NCBI RefSeq assembly: GCF_001005725.1
Contig: NZ_LBIC01000001.1
Span: 248,001-312,000 of the forward strand
Length of the DNA stretch: 64,000 nt
Reading direction: 5' to 3'
From: Sphingobium chungbukense
GTDB taxonomy: Bacteria; Pseudomonadota; Alphaproteobacteria; Sphingomonadales; Sphingomonadaceae
Position 1 is the first letter of the stretch; every line of letters begins with the position of its first letter. The position numbers and the translations under genes are program-made. Positions 7,684 to 15,272 of this stretch are shown here, piece by piece. Below the pieces are notes generated by a model. It did not search any database. It was not told the DNA's origin and worked only from the letters and a program-made list of their open reading frames with translations.

Positions 7684-8886
7684 ATGACAGAGACGGATGC
7701 CCCCCGGCAAGCGGACTTGTTCGCTTCGATGCAACGCGCCGGGCGGATTTTGTTCGCCGCCACCGCACTGCTGGTCGCCGCCTGTCAGTCGATCGTGCCC
7801 AAGGGGCCGGGACCGGGCCAGCCCGCCGGCCCCGTGGAGACCGGCCCCGAAGTGACGCAGGGCCTGCCCACCGACACGCTGCGCCATCGCGTCGCGCTGC
7901 TGGTGCCGATGAGCGGCCCCAATGCGGGCGTCGGCCAGTCGATCGCCAATGCGACCACGCTCGCCCTGCTGGACACCAAGGCCGACAAGGTGCGCATCAC
8001 CACCTATGACACCGGCATCGGCGCGGCGGCGGCGGTGAACAAGGCGCTGGCCGACGGCAACAAGCTGATCCTGGGGCCGTTGCTGGCGGAGGATGCGCGG
8101 ATCGCGGGACCGATCGCGGCGCGGGCCAATGTGCCGGTGATCAGCTTCTCCAACGACACCAGCGTCGCCGGGAACGGCGTCTACATCATGGGCTATAACC
8201 CCAACCAGTCGATCGAGCGGGTGGTGGAATTCGCCAAGGGCAAGGGCCTGTCGCACTTCGCCGCACTGGTGCCCAAGGGCGTCTATGGCGAGCGGTCGGG
8301 CACGGCGCTGCTGCGCGCGGTGGAGGGCGTGGGCGGGACCGTGGTGTCGATGCAGACATTCGACCGCAACCCGGCCTCGATCACCGCGGCGGTCCGGAAA
8401 TTGCAGGCTTCGTCCAGCTATGACGCGCTGCTGATCGCGGACAGCGGCAAGGTGGCGATGCAGGTCGCGCCCATCGTGCGGAAGAATGGCGGCGCGACAG
8501 CGCGGCTGCTGGGCACGGAATTGTGGAATACCGACAGTGGCCTGGCATCCAGCCCGGTGCTGCGCGGCGCCTGGTTCGCCAGCGTGTCGGACGGGCTCTA
8601 CAGCCAGCTCGCGACCAAATATCGGGCGCGCTACGGCAATGCGCCGTTCCGGCTTTCGGCACTGGGCTATGACGCGGTGCTGCTGACCGTGCGGATCGCG
8701 CGCGACTGGAAGCCGGGCACCACCTTCCCGGCGGCGCGGCTGCGCGATGCGGGCGGCTTTGCCGGAATCGACGGGGCGTTCCGCTTCGGGCGCGACGGGA
8801 TTGCCGAGCGCGCGCTGGAAGTGTCGGAGATCGGCGCGGGGACCTTTACCGTGGTCGCGCCCGCGCCGCGGGCCTTTGCCGAATGA
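7684..8886 (+). CDS. Penicillin-binding protein activator (LppC/LpoA-like) lipoprotein
   Basis: A 400-residue outer-membrane lipoprotein with a periplasmic-binding-protein fold (Peripla_BP_6), family LppC/LpoA. The E. coli member activates PBP1A. The signal peptide at about residues 16-35 ends in the lipobox LVAAC. The binding domain begins at HRVALLVPMSGPNAGVGQSI and runs to the end. Only the C-terminal half of E. coli LpoA is represented, as usual in alphaproteobacteria. AAGGA at 7674-7678 supports the start at 7684. An ATG at 7729 would give a tighter signal peptide. It is divergent from rsmI, the normal context. Confidence 0.88.
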   Translation: MTETDAPRQADLFASMQRAGRILFAATALLVAACQSIVPKGPGPGQPAGPVETGPEVTQGLPTDTLRHRVALLVPMSGPNAGVGQSIANATTLALLDTKADKVRITTYDTGIGAAAAVNKALADGNKLILGPLLAEDARIAGPIAARANVPVISFSNDTSVAGNGVYIMGYNPNQSIERVVEFAKGKGLSHFAALVPKGVYGERSGTALLRAVEGVGGTVVSMQTFDRNPASITAAVRKLQASSSYDALLIADSGKVAMQVAPIVRKNGGATARLLGTELWNTDSGLASSPVLRGAWFASVSDGLYSQLATKYRARYGNAPFRLSALGYDAVLLTVRIARDWKPGTTFPAARLRDAGGFAGIDGAFRFGRDGIAERALEVSEIGAGTFTVVAPAPRAFAE

Positions 8887-8889
8887 CGA

Positions 8890-9669
8890 TCAGCCCCTGA
8901 TCCGCCCCATGGGCAGGATCAGGGGCCGGTCGCCCGCGGTTTCGATGCGGGCGGAAATGCCGTAGACGCGAGCGAGATTCTCCTCCGTCAGCACCTCCAG
9001 CGGCGCGCCGTCGGCCACCAGTGACCCGCGATCCATCAGCAGCAGCCGGTCGCAATAGCGCGCCGCCATGCCGAGATCGTGCAGCACGGTGACGACCAGC
9101 GACCCGGCCTGCGCTTCGGCCTTGAGCAGGTCCATCACGTCGATCTGATGCCCCGGATCGAGCGCGGCCAGCGGCTCGTCGGCGATCAGGGCGGGAGCGC
9201 CGACCGCCAGGGCGCGGGCCAGCAGCACGCGGGCGCGCTCGCCGCCGGAGAGTTCGGTCGCCACCCTGCCCTTCAGATGCAGCACATCGGCGCGAGCCAG
9301 CGCCGCGTCGATCTGTGCCTCGTCCTCCGCGGACAGGCGCGACAGGGGGCCGAGATGCGGCATCCGGCCGAGGGCCACGAGCCGTTCGACCGCCAGCGGC
9401 CAGTGCAGGGTCTGGCCCTGTGGCAGATAGGCGATGCGCCTTGCAACATCCCGCCGGGTCAGACGCGCGCTGTCGATGCCGTCGATCAGGACGGAGCCGC
9501 TCTCCCGCTTCACCAGCCCCAGCAGGGCGCGGATCAGGGTCGATTTGCCCGCGCCATTGGGGCCGATGATGCCGACAAGCCGTCCCGGTTCCAGATGAAG
9601 GTCGACGCCGTCCAACGCCGAATGACGGCCAAGACGGACGGACAGGCCCTGCGCGCGGATCGTCACCAT
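8890..9669 (-). CDS. btuD: Cobalamin (or iron-chelate) ABC transporter ATPase
   Basis: A 259-residue ATP-binding subunit of the FecE/HmuV/BtuD class. Walker A is GPNGAGKST near residue 36, the signature is LSGGERARVLLARAL, and Walker B with the D-loop is ALIADEPLAALD. It overlaps the permease gene by 7 bp. Sequence alone does not separate B12 from haem or siderophore importers. I infer cobalamin from the linked permease, the BtuF-like binding protein and the riboswitch-controlled BtuB receptor next to it. Confidence 0.85.
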   Translation of the reverse strand: MVTIRAQGLSVRLGRHSALDGVDLHLEPGRLVGIIGPNGAGKSTLIRALLGLVKRESGSVLIDGIDSARLTRRDVARRIAYLPQGQTLHWPLAVERLVALGRMPHLGPLSRLSAEDEAQIDAALARADVLHLKGRVATELSGGERARVLLARALAVGAPALIADEPLAALDPGHQIDVMDLLKAEAQAGSLVVTVLHDLGMAARYCDRLLLMDRGSLVADGAPLEVLTEENLARVYGISARIETAGDRPLILPMGRIRG

Positions 9670-10658
9670 AGCCGCCGCTCCCGCATCAGGTGGATCAGGA
9701 AGACGGGCACGCCCAGCAGCGCCGTCAGCACGCCGAGCTTGAGTTCGCTGCTGGTGGGAATGAGTCTGACGCCGATGTCCGCCAGCGTCAGCAGTACCGC
9801 GCCGCCCAGCATCGAGGGCAGCAGGATCGCGGAGGGCGAACGGTCGGTCAGCGGGCGCACCAGATGCGGCACGATCAGGCCGACAAAGCCGATCGCGCCC
9901 GATACCGCGACCGCGCCGCCCACCCCGACCGCGACGCCCAGCATCAGGCGCAGGCGCGCCCGCCGCAGATCGATGCCGAGCGCCTGCGCGCCGTCCTCGC
10001 CCAGGGTGAGCGCATCCAAGGTGCGCCCGTCCGCGATCAGCAGCGCCGCGCCAACCGCCACGCAGGGGAGCGCGATCCAGACATGGCTGTAGCTCCGGTT
10101 TTCAAGGCTGCCCATCAGCCAGCTCATGATCTCCATCGCCGCGAAGGGATTGGGCGAGAGATTGAGCGACAGGCTGATCCCCGCCCCCGCCAGCGTGGCG
10201 ATGGCAATCCCGGCGAGGATCAGGGTGAGCGGGCTTTCGGCGGGGCCAGCCAGCAGGAACAGCGCGCCGATGCCGATCAGGCTGGCCGCGATGGCGAGCG
10301 CGGGAAGGGCCAGCGGGTGAAGCTCCGCGAGGCCGAAATAAAGCGCGCAGACGGCACCCAAGGCCGCGGCATTGGATGCGCCCAGCACCGAGGGTTCCGC
10401 CAGCGGGTTGCGCAGATAGCCCTGGAGCGCCGCGCCCGACAGGCCGAGCATGGCGCCGACGATGAGGCCGAGCAGCATGCGCGGCAGGCGCAGGTCGAGG
10501 AGGATGGCGCGGGCGATAGCATCGCCGCCGCCGGTCAGCACCGCGAGGATGCGCGGGGGAGAGAGCGGCACGGCGCCGAGGGTGAGGGAGCCGAGGGCGG
10601 CGATCAGGGCGAGCGCGATCAGCGCGGGGATCAGCAGCGGGTGCCGGCGGGCGCTCAT
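9663..10658 (-). CDS. btuC: FecCD-family ABC permease, cobalamin import
   Basis: A 331-residue inner-membrane permease of the BtuC/FecCD family with about ten hydrophobic helices. Marks are LRLPRMLLGLIVGAMLGLSG near residue 58, NPLAEPSVLGASNAAALGAV, and the coupling-helix region GFVGLIVPHLVRPL (about residues 265-278), which contacts the ATPase. It overlaps btuD by 7 bp. The 146-bp gap to the divergent btuF holds a paired REP element. Confidence 0.88.
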   Translation of the reverse strand: MSARRHPLLIPALIALALIAALGSLTLGAVPLSPPRILAVLTGGGDAIARAILLDLRLPRMLLGLIVGAMLGLSGAALQGYLRNPLAEPSVLGASNAAALGAVCALYFGLAELHPLALPALAIAASLIGIGALFLLAGPAESPLTLILAGIAIATLAGAGISLSLNLSPNPFAAMEIMSWLMGSLENRSYSHVWIALPCVAVGAALLIADGRTLDALTLGEDGAQALGIDLRRARLRLMLGVAVGVGGAVAVSGAIGFVGLIVPHLVRPLTDRSPSAILLPSMLGGAVLLTLADIGVRLIPTSSELKLGVLTALLGVPVFLIHLMRERRLW

Positions 10659-10704
10659 GGCTTGCGCGCCTCCCGATGCTTGCTACAGCGTCTCCTCCGG
10701 CGCT

Positions 10705-10774
10705 CCGTGCTCCTGCGAAGGCAGGAGTCCAGGCCCGCCGTTTGAACTGGGCTCCTGCCTTCGCAGGAGCACGG
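10705..10774. repeat. Paired REP element (BIME-like)
   Basis: Two facing hairpins, each built on CTCCTGCGAAGGCAGGAG, separated by about 20 bp. The outer ends match as well (CCGTG and CACGG). The same unit pair occurs at 51182-51270, and single units occur at 54209-54224 and (variant) 37190-37209. It lies between btuC and btuF, which are divergent, so it is not simply a terminator here. Confidence 0.85.
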
Positions 10775-10804
10775 TGGTCTATCGGAGCGAATATCAGAGA
10801 AGAC

Positions 10805-11680
10805 ATGCGGCGTAGAATAATCACCACGGCGCTCTGCGCGCTTACGCTGACCGGCGCCGCGCCCGCGCCGCCCAAGCGGATCGTGTCGCTCAACGTCTGC
10901 GCCGATCAATATGTGCTGGCGCTGGCCGATCCGGGGCAGATCGCGGCGCTCAGCCCCTATGGTCATGATCCGGAAGTGTCGGCGGCGGTCGGCAAGGCGC
11001 GGGGTTTCCGGACCCTGAAACGTCCCGCCGAGGAAGTGCTGGCGCTCCGGCCCGATCTGCTGGTCGGCTTTCCCTCCGGAGAGGGCGTGGTGGGCGCACC
11101 TCCGGGACAATGGCGGACTTTGGGACTGGCGAGCGCGGACAGCTATGCCATGATTCTGGCGCAGATCCGGCAGGCGGCGGCGGCGGTTGGCCATCCCGAA
11201 CGCGGCGAGGCGATGATCGCGCGGATGAACCGCGAGCTGGCCGCATTGCCCCGTGCGCGGCGCGGCGGGGTGGCGGCCTATTATCAGCGGCGCGGCTATA
11301 TGACCGGGACGGGCACGCTGGTCGACGACATGATGAAGCGCGCGGGGCTGGTGAATCTGGCGGGGAAGTTGGGGAAACCGGCGCTCTCGCAAGTCTCGCT
11401 GGAAGAGATGATCGCGGCGCGGCCGGACTGGCTGATCGTCGAGAGCGGCAGCGAAAAGGTCGTCGATCAGGGGACGGAAATGCTGCACCATCCGATCCTG
11501 CGCGCGATCCCGCGCATCCGCGTGCCGCAGGCGTGGACGGTGTGCGGCGGCCCCGCCTATGTCGAGGCCGTCCGCTCCATCGTGGCGCAGATCGATGGCG
11601 CCGCGCACAAAGGCGTGGCGCAGATCGACGGCTCCGCGCACAAAGGCGTGGCGCAGGTGAACGCTGCGCCACGCCGTTAG
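10805..11680 (+). CDS. btuF: Periplasmic cobalamin-binding protein (BtuF-like)
   Basis: A 291-residue type III periplasmic binding protein. The signal sequence covers about residues 1-22, ending in TGAAPAPP, with the mature part starting KRIVSLNVCADQYVLAL. The two-lobed fold is joined by a long helix near residues 115-140. The conserved EEVLALRPDLLVGF and MIAARPDWLIVESG segments occur in each lobe. The C-terminus is unusual: an 11-residue unit VAQIDGAAHKG is repeated, then a third partial unit, and the protein ends QVNAAPRR. B12 as ligand is inferred from context. Confidence 0.82.
   Translation: MRRRIITTALCALTLTGAAPAPPKRIVSLNVCADQYVLALADPGQIAALSPYGHDPEVSAAVGKARGFRTLKRPAEEVLALRPDLLVGFPSGEGVVGAPPGQWRTLGLASADSYAMILAQIRQAAAAVGHPERGEAMIARMNRELAALPRARRGGVAAYYQRRGYMTGTGTLVDDMMKRAGLVNLAGKLGKPALSQVSLEEMIAARPDWLIVESGSEKVVDQGTEMLHHPILRAIPRIRVPQAWTVCGGPAYVEAVRSIVAQIDGAAHKGVAQIDGSAHKGVAQVNAAPRR
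11582..11656 (+). repeat. 33-bp in-frame tandem repeat at the btuF 3' end
   Basis: Two full 33-bp units (11582-11614 and 11615-11647) differ at only a few positions. A 9-bp start of a third unit (GTGGCGCAG) follows. The unit is a whole number of codons, so it adds 11 residues per copy to BtuF. Copy number may vary between strains. Confidence 0.85.
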
Positions 11681-11701
11681 GTGTCCGTCAGAAGCGGACA
11701 C
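11681..11701. terminator. Hairpin between convergent btuF and btuB
   Basis: GTGTCCG (11681-11687) and CGGACAC (11695-11701) form a 7-bp stem with a 7-nt loop that contains the btuB stop codon. It directly follows the btuF stop. There is no T-run on either strand, so its strength as a terminator is doubtful. Confidence 0.45.
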
Positions 11702-13517
11702 GCACGCCGCCATAGGCCGAGCGGCCATAAGTGCCATAGCCATAGACCGTGGCATATTTCTCATCGGTGAGATTGTCGATGCGGCCGTAGATTTCCAGAT
11801 TCTCCAGGATCGGGAAGGAGGCCCGGACATTGGCCAGGGCATAGCCGTCCAGCCGGACCAGGTTGGTCGCGTCGTTGAAGCTGTCGCCCACCATCGTCAC
11901 GGTCGCGCCGGTCGTGAGGCCGAAGGGCCAGACATAATCCGCCGAGACGCTGACCGCATTGGCCGCGCGGCGCGGCAGGCGGGCGCCGGTGTCGCGGTCG
12001 CGCGCATCGACATAGCTGTAGGCGGCCGTGACGGTCAGCGCGTCGACCGGCTTCAGGGTCAACATCGCCTCCACCCCCTTGGCGCGGGTGCGGTCGATAT
12101 TGTTGTACCCGCCATAGAGGCCGATCGAATAGTCGTAATTGATCTGGTCCTTCGTGACGCGGCGGAAAGCCGTGACGGAAAGGATCGCCCGGTCGCCGCC
12201 CAGCCGCTGGTCGAAACCGATATCATAGCTTTTCGACCGTTCCGGGCGCAGGCCGGCATTGCCGACATCGGTGCCGTAAAGCTGGTAGAGCGAGGGCGCT
12301 TTGAACCCTTCGCCATAGCTGGCGCGGAAATTGGTCGCGCCGTTGTTGGGCGTGTAGTTCGCATTGGCGCCGAAGGTCGTCGCGCCGCCGAACTGGCTGT
12401 GATCGTCATGCCGCACGCCGCCGGTGACGGCGAGCCCAGTAAAGGGCTTCACGACCGCGAGCGCATAGACGCTGTCGATATCGGCCTTGTGGCTTTCGGT
12501 CGAACCGAAGCCGGAGAAGTCATAATCCGGCCGCTCATGTTCATAGCCGAAGATCAGCCTGGCCTGATCGACCGGCTGATAGACGCCTTCATATTCGAAG
12601 CGCAGATTGGTGCCCGAATAGCCGTAAGGCCCGAACGCGGACGTATAGTCGCGATCCATGCGGAACCAGGTGACGGCCGCGCGATTGGTGAGCCTGCCGT
12701 CGAACAGGGCGAGGTTGAGGCCGGCATAGCCGACATATTGATCCGATTTCGCGGTGTCGGCTGTGCTGTCGATCACGCCATTGTCGGTGTCCAGATCGGT
12801 ATGGATATAATAGCCGCGCAGGTCGAGGCTGAGCGTGTCGGTGAAGGCCAGCTTCAGCTTGGCGTTGGCGGCGATATTCTCGTATCCGTCCTTTTCCGTG
12901 CCGTTGGCGGCGGCGGAAATGCCGTCGGTGTTGAAATAGGCGACGCCCACGCCGCCCGAGGCGATGCCGCTGCTGCCCGAAATATCGGCCTTGGCGTTCA
13001 ATGTATCGCGATAGCCGTAATCGACCGAGGCGTTGCCCGCGAAACCGGCGGCGGGCGTGCCGGTCATGACGTTGACGACGCCGCCGATCGCCTGGCTGCC
13101 GTAGACGATCGAGTTGGAGCCGCGCAATATCTCGATCCGCTGGATATTGCCGGTCAGCAGACCGCCGAAATCATACATGTCGCCGATACCGCTGGTGTCG
13201 TTGACCTTGACCCCGTCGATCAGCACCAGCGTCTGCGTCGTTTCCGCGCCGCGTAGCGACACGCCGGTCACGCCGCCCAGGCTGCCGCTGCGGTTGAAGC
13301 GGACGCCCGGCGTGGTGGCGAGCAGATCGACGACGCTGACGCTCTGGCGGGTGCGGATGGTGTCGGCGTCGATGACGGTGACGGCCTGGCCGACTTCGTC
13401 GCGGGGCTGTTCGATGCCGAGCGCGGTGACGATGATCGCGTCATTATCCGCGTCGTCAGCCGCGAGCGCGGGCGTGGCCGCGAGCAGCGCGGCGAGAGAG
13501 ATGGTGGCTTTCAACAT
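11688..13517 (-). CDS. btuB: TonB-dependent cobalamin receptor BtuB
   Basis: A 609-residue outer-membrane receptor. The signal peptide (about 1-19) ends TPALAAD. The TonB-box region IIVTALG follows, then the plug domain with TPGVRFNRSGSLGGVTG, VLIDGVKVNDTSG and IEILRGSNSIVYGSQAIGG, and a 22-strand barrel ending in the aromatic GGVRVRF. The length matches BtuB (about 600) and not siderophore receptors (700 and more). It has a cobalamin riboswitch upstream and BtuCDF beside it, which makes B12 the ligand with good confidence. Confidence 0.92.
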   Translation of the reverse strand: MLKATISLAALLAATPALAADDADNDAIIVTALGIEQPRDEVGQAVTVIDADTIRTRQSVSVVDLLATTPGVRFNRSGSLGGVTGVSLRGAETTQTLVLIDGVKVNDTSGIGDMYDFGGLLTGNIQRIEILRGSNSIVYGSQAIGGVVNVMTGTPAAGFAGNASVDYGYRDTLNAKADISGSSGIASGGVGVAYFNTDGISAAANGTEKDGYENIAANAKLKLAFTDTLSLDLRGYYIHTDLDTDNGVIDSTADTAKSDQYVGYAGLNLALFDGRLTNRAAVTWFRMDRDYTSAFGPYGYSGTNLRFEYEGVYQPVDQARLIFGYEHERPDYDFSGFGSTESHKADIDSVYALAVVKPFTGLAVTGGVRHDDHSQFGGATTFGANANYTPNNGATNFRASYGEGFKAPSLYQLYGTDVGNAGLRPERSKSYDIGFDQRLGGDRAILSVTAFRRVTKDQINYDYSIGLYGGYNNIDRTRAKGVEAMLTLKPVDALTVTAAYSYVDARDRDTGARLPRRAANAVSVSADYVWPFGLTTGATVTMVGDSFNDATNLVRLDGYALANVRASFPILENLEIYGRIDNLTDEKYATVYGYGTYGRSAYGGVRVRF

Positions 13518-13527
13518 TATGATGTTT

Positions 13528-13560
13528 CCCTGAGCGCCGCTGCGACTTCATGGCTCAGGG
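13528..13560 (-). promoter_or_regulatory. Ribosome-site-covering hairpin of btuB
   Basis: CCCTGAGC and GCTCAGGG (8-bp stem, 17-nt loop). The 3' arm contains the AGGGA that is the best ribosome binding site before the btuB ATG at 13517. It is probably the expression platform of the riboswitch: closed stem means no translation. Confidence 0.7.
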
Positions 13561-13699
13561 CATCCGCTCGCGCGGTCGGGACAGGGGACAGCCGACGCCA
13601 GTGCCGCCCCCGCACCGATGCGGCCCTGCGCCGCTTCGTCGCTCAGACGGAAAACACCGTGCCTTGGCCAACCCCTGGACCAGGGCAAGAGCGACCATG

Positions 13700-13885
13700 C
13701 GCCGGCAGGTCTCCTGGCTCGCGGGTCAATGCGGCGATGCACGCCTTCCCGGACTTGGCGTCCAGTGGCCGGTCTTGCGACCGAAGTGCATCGCGCTCAC
13801 CGCTTACAGTTGCAGGGACAGCCGCGGAATTGGACGGTTGCCCGTCCGCACCGCATTCCCGTTTTCAGCCCTTTCGGGCACCGGC
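13700..13885 (-). ncRNA. Cobalamin riboswitch
   Basis: Read on the reverse strand, this leader has the AdoCbl-type order of conserved elements: GAAAACGGGAATGCGGTG, then CCGCGGCTGTCCCTGCAACT, then GCCACTGGA, GGGAAGGCG and the B12 box AGCCAGGAGACCTGCC (13704-13719). It lies about 180 nt upstream of btuB on the same strand. The stretch between it and the start codon holds the hairpin at 13528-13560. The rest up to mobA (13886-13978) should contain the btuB promoter, but I see no clear boxes there. Confidence 0.95.
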
Positions 13886-13978
13886 GCGATCTTCTTTGCG
13901 GTCGAGGCTTTGCCCCGTCCGCGCCGCGCGCCATAAGGGAAAGCAGGGCTTCTGCCAAGCGGGTTGAGGAGGGACGGG

Positions 13979-14500
13979 ATGCGATTGCTGGGCGCGGTGC
14001 TGGCCGGAGGGCGCTCCAGCCGCTTCGGTAGCGACAAGGCGCAGGCGATGCTGGCCGGGCGGACCTTGCTGGATCATGCGGTGGCGTCCATCGCTCCCCA
14101 TGTGGAAAGCGTCGTGATCTGCGGGCGCGAGGGCGGGCTGGCGGATCGCCCGGCGCCGGATATGGGGCCGCTGGGCGGGCTGAATGCGGCGCTGCATCAT
14201 GCGGCGGCGCGGGGCTATGACGCGGTGCTGACGACCGGGTGCGACGTTCCGGTCTATCCCGAAGGGTTGGCGGGAGCGTTGATCGGGGACGGCGCGGCGG
14301 TCCTGAAAGGGCAGCAATTAGCGGGGTTCTGGCCCGTTTCATTGGCGGCAGAACTGGACGCGCATCTGGCCGAGGAGAATAACCGCTCCATTTATGGCTG
14401 GCTGGAGCGGATCGGCGCGCGGATCGTCGAGCGGCCGGAGTTCGTGCTGCCCAATATCAACCGGCCCGAGGATCTGGAGAGGTTGATCCTCAAGCCTTGA
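13979..14500 (+). CDS. mobA: Molybdenum cofactor guanylyltransferase MobA
   Basis: A 173-residue enzyme that adds GMP to molybdopterin, giving the MGD cofactor of nitrate reductase and other DMSO-reductase-family enzymes. The nucleotide-binding motif is GAVLAGGRSSRFGSDKAQ at the N-terminus. GPLGGLNAAL, TTGCDVPVYPEGL and LPNINRPEDL follow. The start at 13979 has GAGGAGGGA before it. Its 3' end overlaps that of cobA, convergent, by 11 bp. Its place beside the nas cluster fits a role in maturing the nitrate reductase. Confidence 0.92.
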   Translation: MRLLGAVLAGGRSSRFGSDKAQAMLAGRTLLDHAVASIAPHVESVVICGREGGLADRPAPDMGPLGGLNAALHHAAARGYDAVLTTGCDVPVYPEGLAGALIGDGAAVLKGQQLAGFWPVSLAAELDAHLAEENNRSIYGWLERIGARIVERPEFVLPNINRPEDLERLILKP

Positions 14501-15272
14501 CGGCGACGCCCGCCGCGATGTCCGCCGGAACATGGGTGGATGCCACCGCCTCGCCGATCAGCAGCAGGGTCGGGTGTTCGTCGCTGATCGTTTGCACCAG
14601 GAAGGCCAGCGCGGAGAGCTTGCCGCGGATCAGCCGTTCATGAGGCAGCGAGACATTGACCGCCACCATCACCGGCGTTTCGGGATCGCGCCCGGCGGCG
14701 ATCAGCGAGCGGCTGATTTCTCCGGCGGCGGCGCGGCCCATATAGATGCCGAGCGTGCTGCCCGCGCTGGCCAGCGAAGCCCAATCCAGCTTCAACGGCT
14801 CGCCAGCCTTGAGATGCGCCGTCACCAGCGTCAGCCCGCGCGCGACGCCACGCAGGGTGAGCGAGGCATGGCCGCTCGCCGCCGCCGCGCTGGCGGTGGT
14901 GATGCCGGGGCAGATGCGGAAGCGGATACCGTCCGCTGCCAGATGCGCCATCTCCTCCGCCGAGCGGCCGAAGACCGAGGGGTCGCCGCCCTTGAGGCGC
15001 ACGACGCGCTTGCCCGCCTTTGCCGCTGCCAGCAGCAGGTCGTTGATGCTTTCCTGTGCCTTCGAATGGCGGCCCGAGCGCTTGCCGACGCTGACCCGTT
15101 CCACGCCTTGCGGGATGAGGTCGAGCACGCCCGGCCCGACCAGCGCATCGTAGAAGACGATTTCGGCCGCCGCGATCAGCTTTTCGGCCTTGCGGGTCAG
15201 CAGGTCCGGATCGCCCGGCCCTGCGCCGACCAGCCAGACTTCACCGGGGGCGATCAGGTCATTCGGCTGCAT
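14490..15272 (-). CDS. cobA: Uroporphyrinogen-III C-methyltransferase (SUMT)
   Basis: A 260-residue enzyme that makes precorrin-2 from uroporphyrinogen III with two SAM. Motifs: WLVGAGPGDPDLLTRKAEKL, VSVGKRSGRHSKAQ, VRLKGGDPSVFGRSAEEM and PGITTASAAAA. It overlaps the nitrate reductase gene by 14 bp, so it is the last gene of that transcript and serves siroheme synthesis for NirB. No cobalamin-pathway genes are near. The next siroheme step (dehydrogenase) is at 32800-33558. Confidence 0.94.
   Translation of the reverse strand: MQPNDLIAPGEVWLVGAGPGDPDLLTRKAEKLIAAAEIVFYDALVGPGVLDLIPQGVERVSVGKRSGRHSKAQESINDLLLAAAKAGKRVVRLKGGDPSVFGRSAEEMAHLAADGIRFRICPGITTASAAAASGHASLTLRGVARGLTLVTAHLKAGEPLKLDWASLASAGSTLGIYMGRAAAGEISRSLIAAGRDPETPVMVAVNVSLPHERLIRGKLSALAFLVQTISDEHPTLLLIGEAVASTHVPADIAAGVAVKA

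Noticed and set aside
13550-13967. Several forward open frames across the btuB leader
   Set aside because: They overlap a clear cobalamin riboswitch and have no family similarity.
8890-15272. Cobalamin biosynthesis cluster, given cobA near btu genes
   Set aside because: cobA overlaps nasA and belongs to siroheme supply; no other cob genes are in the window.
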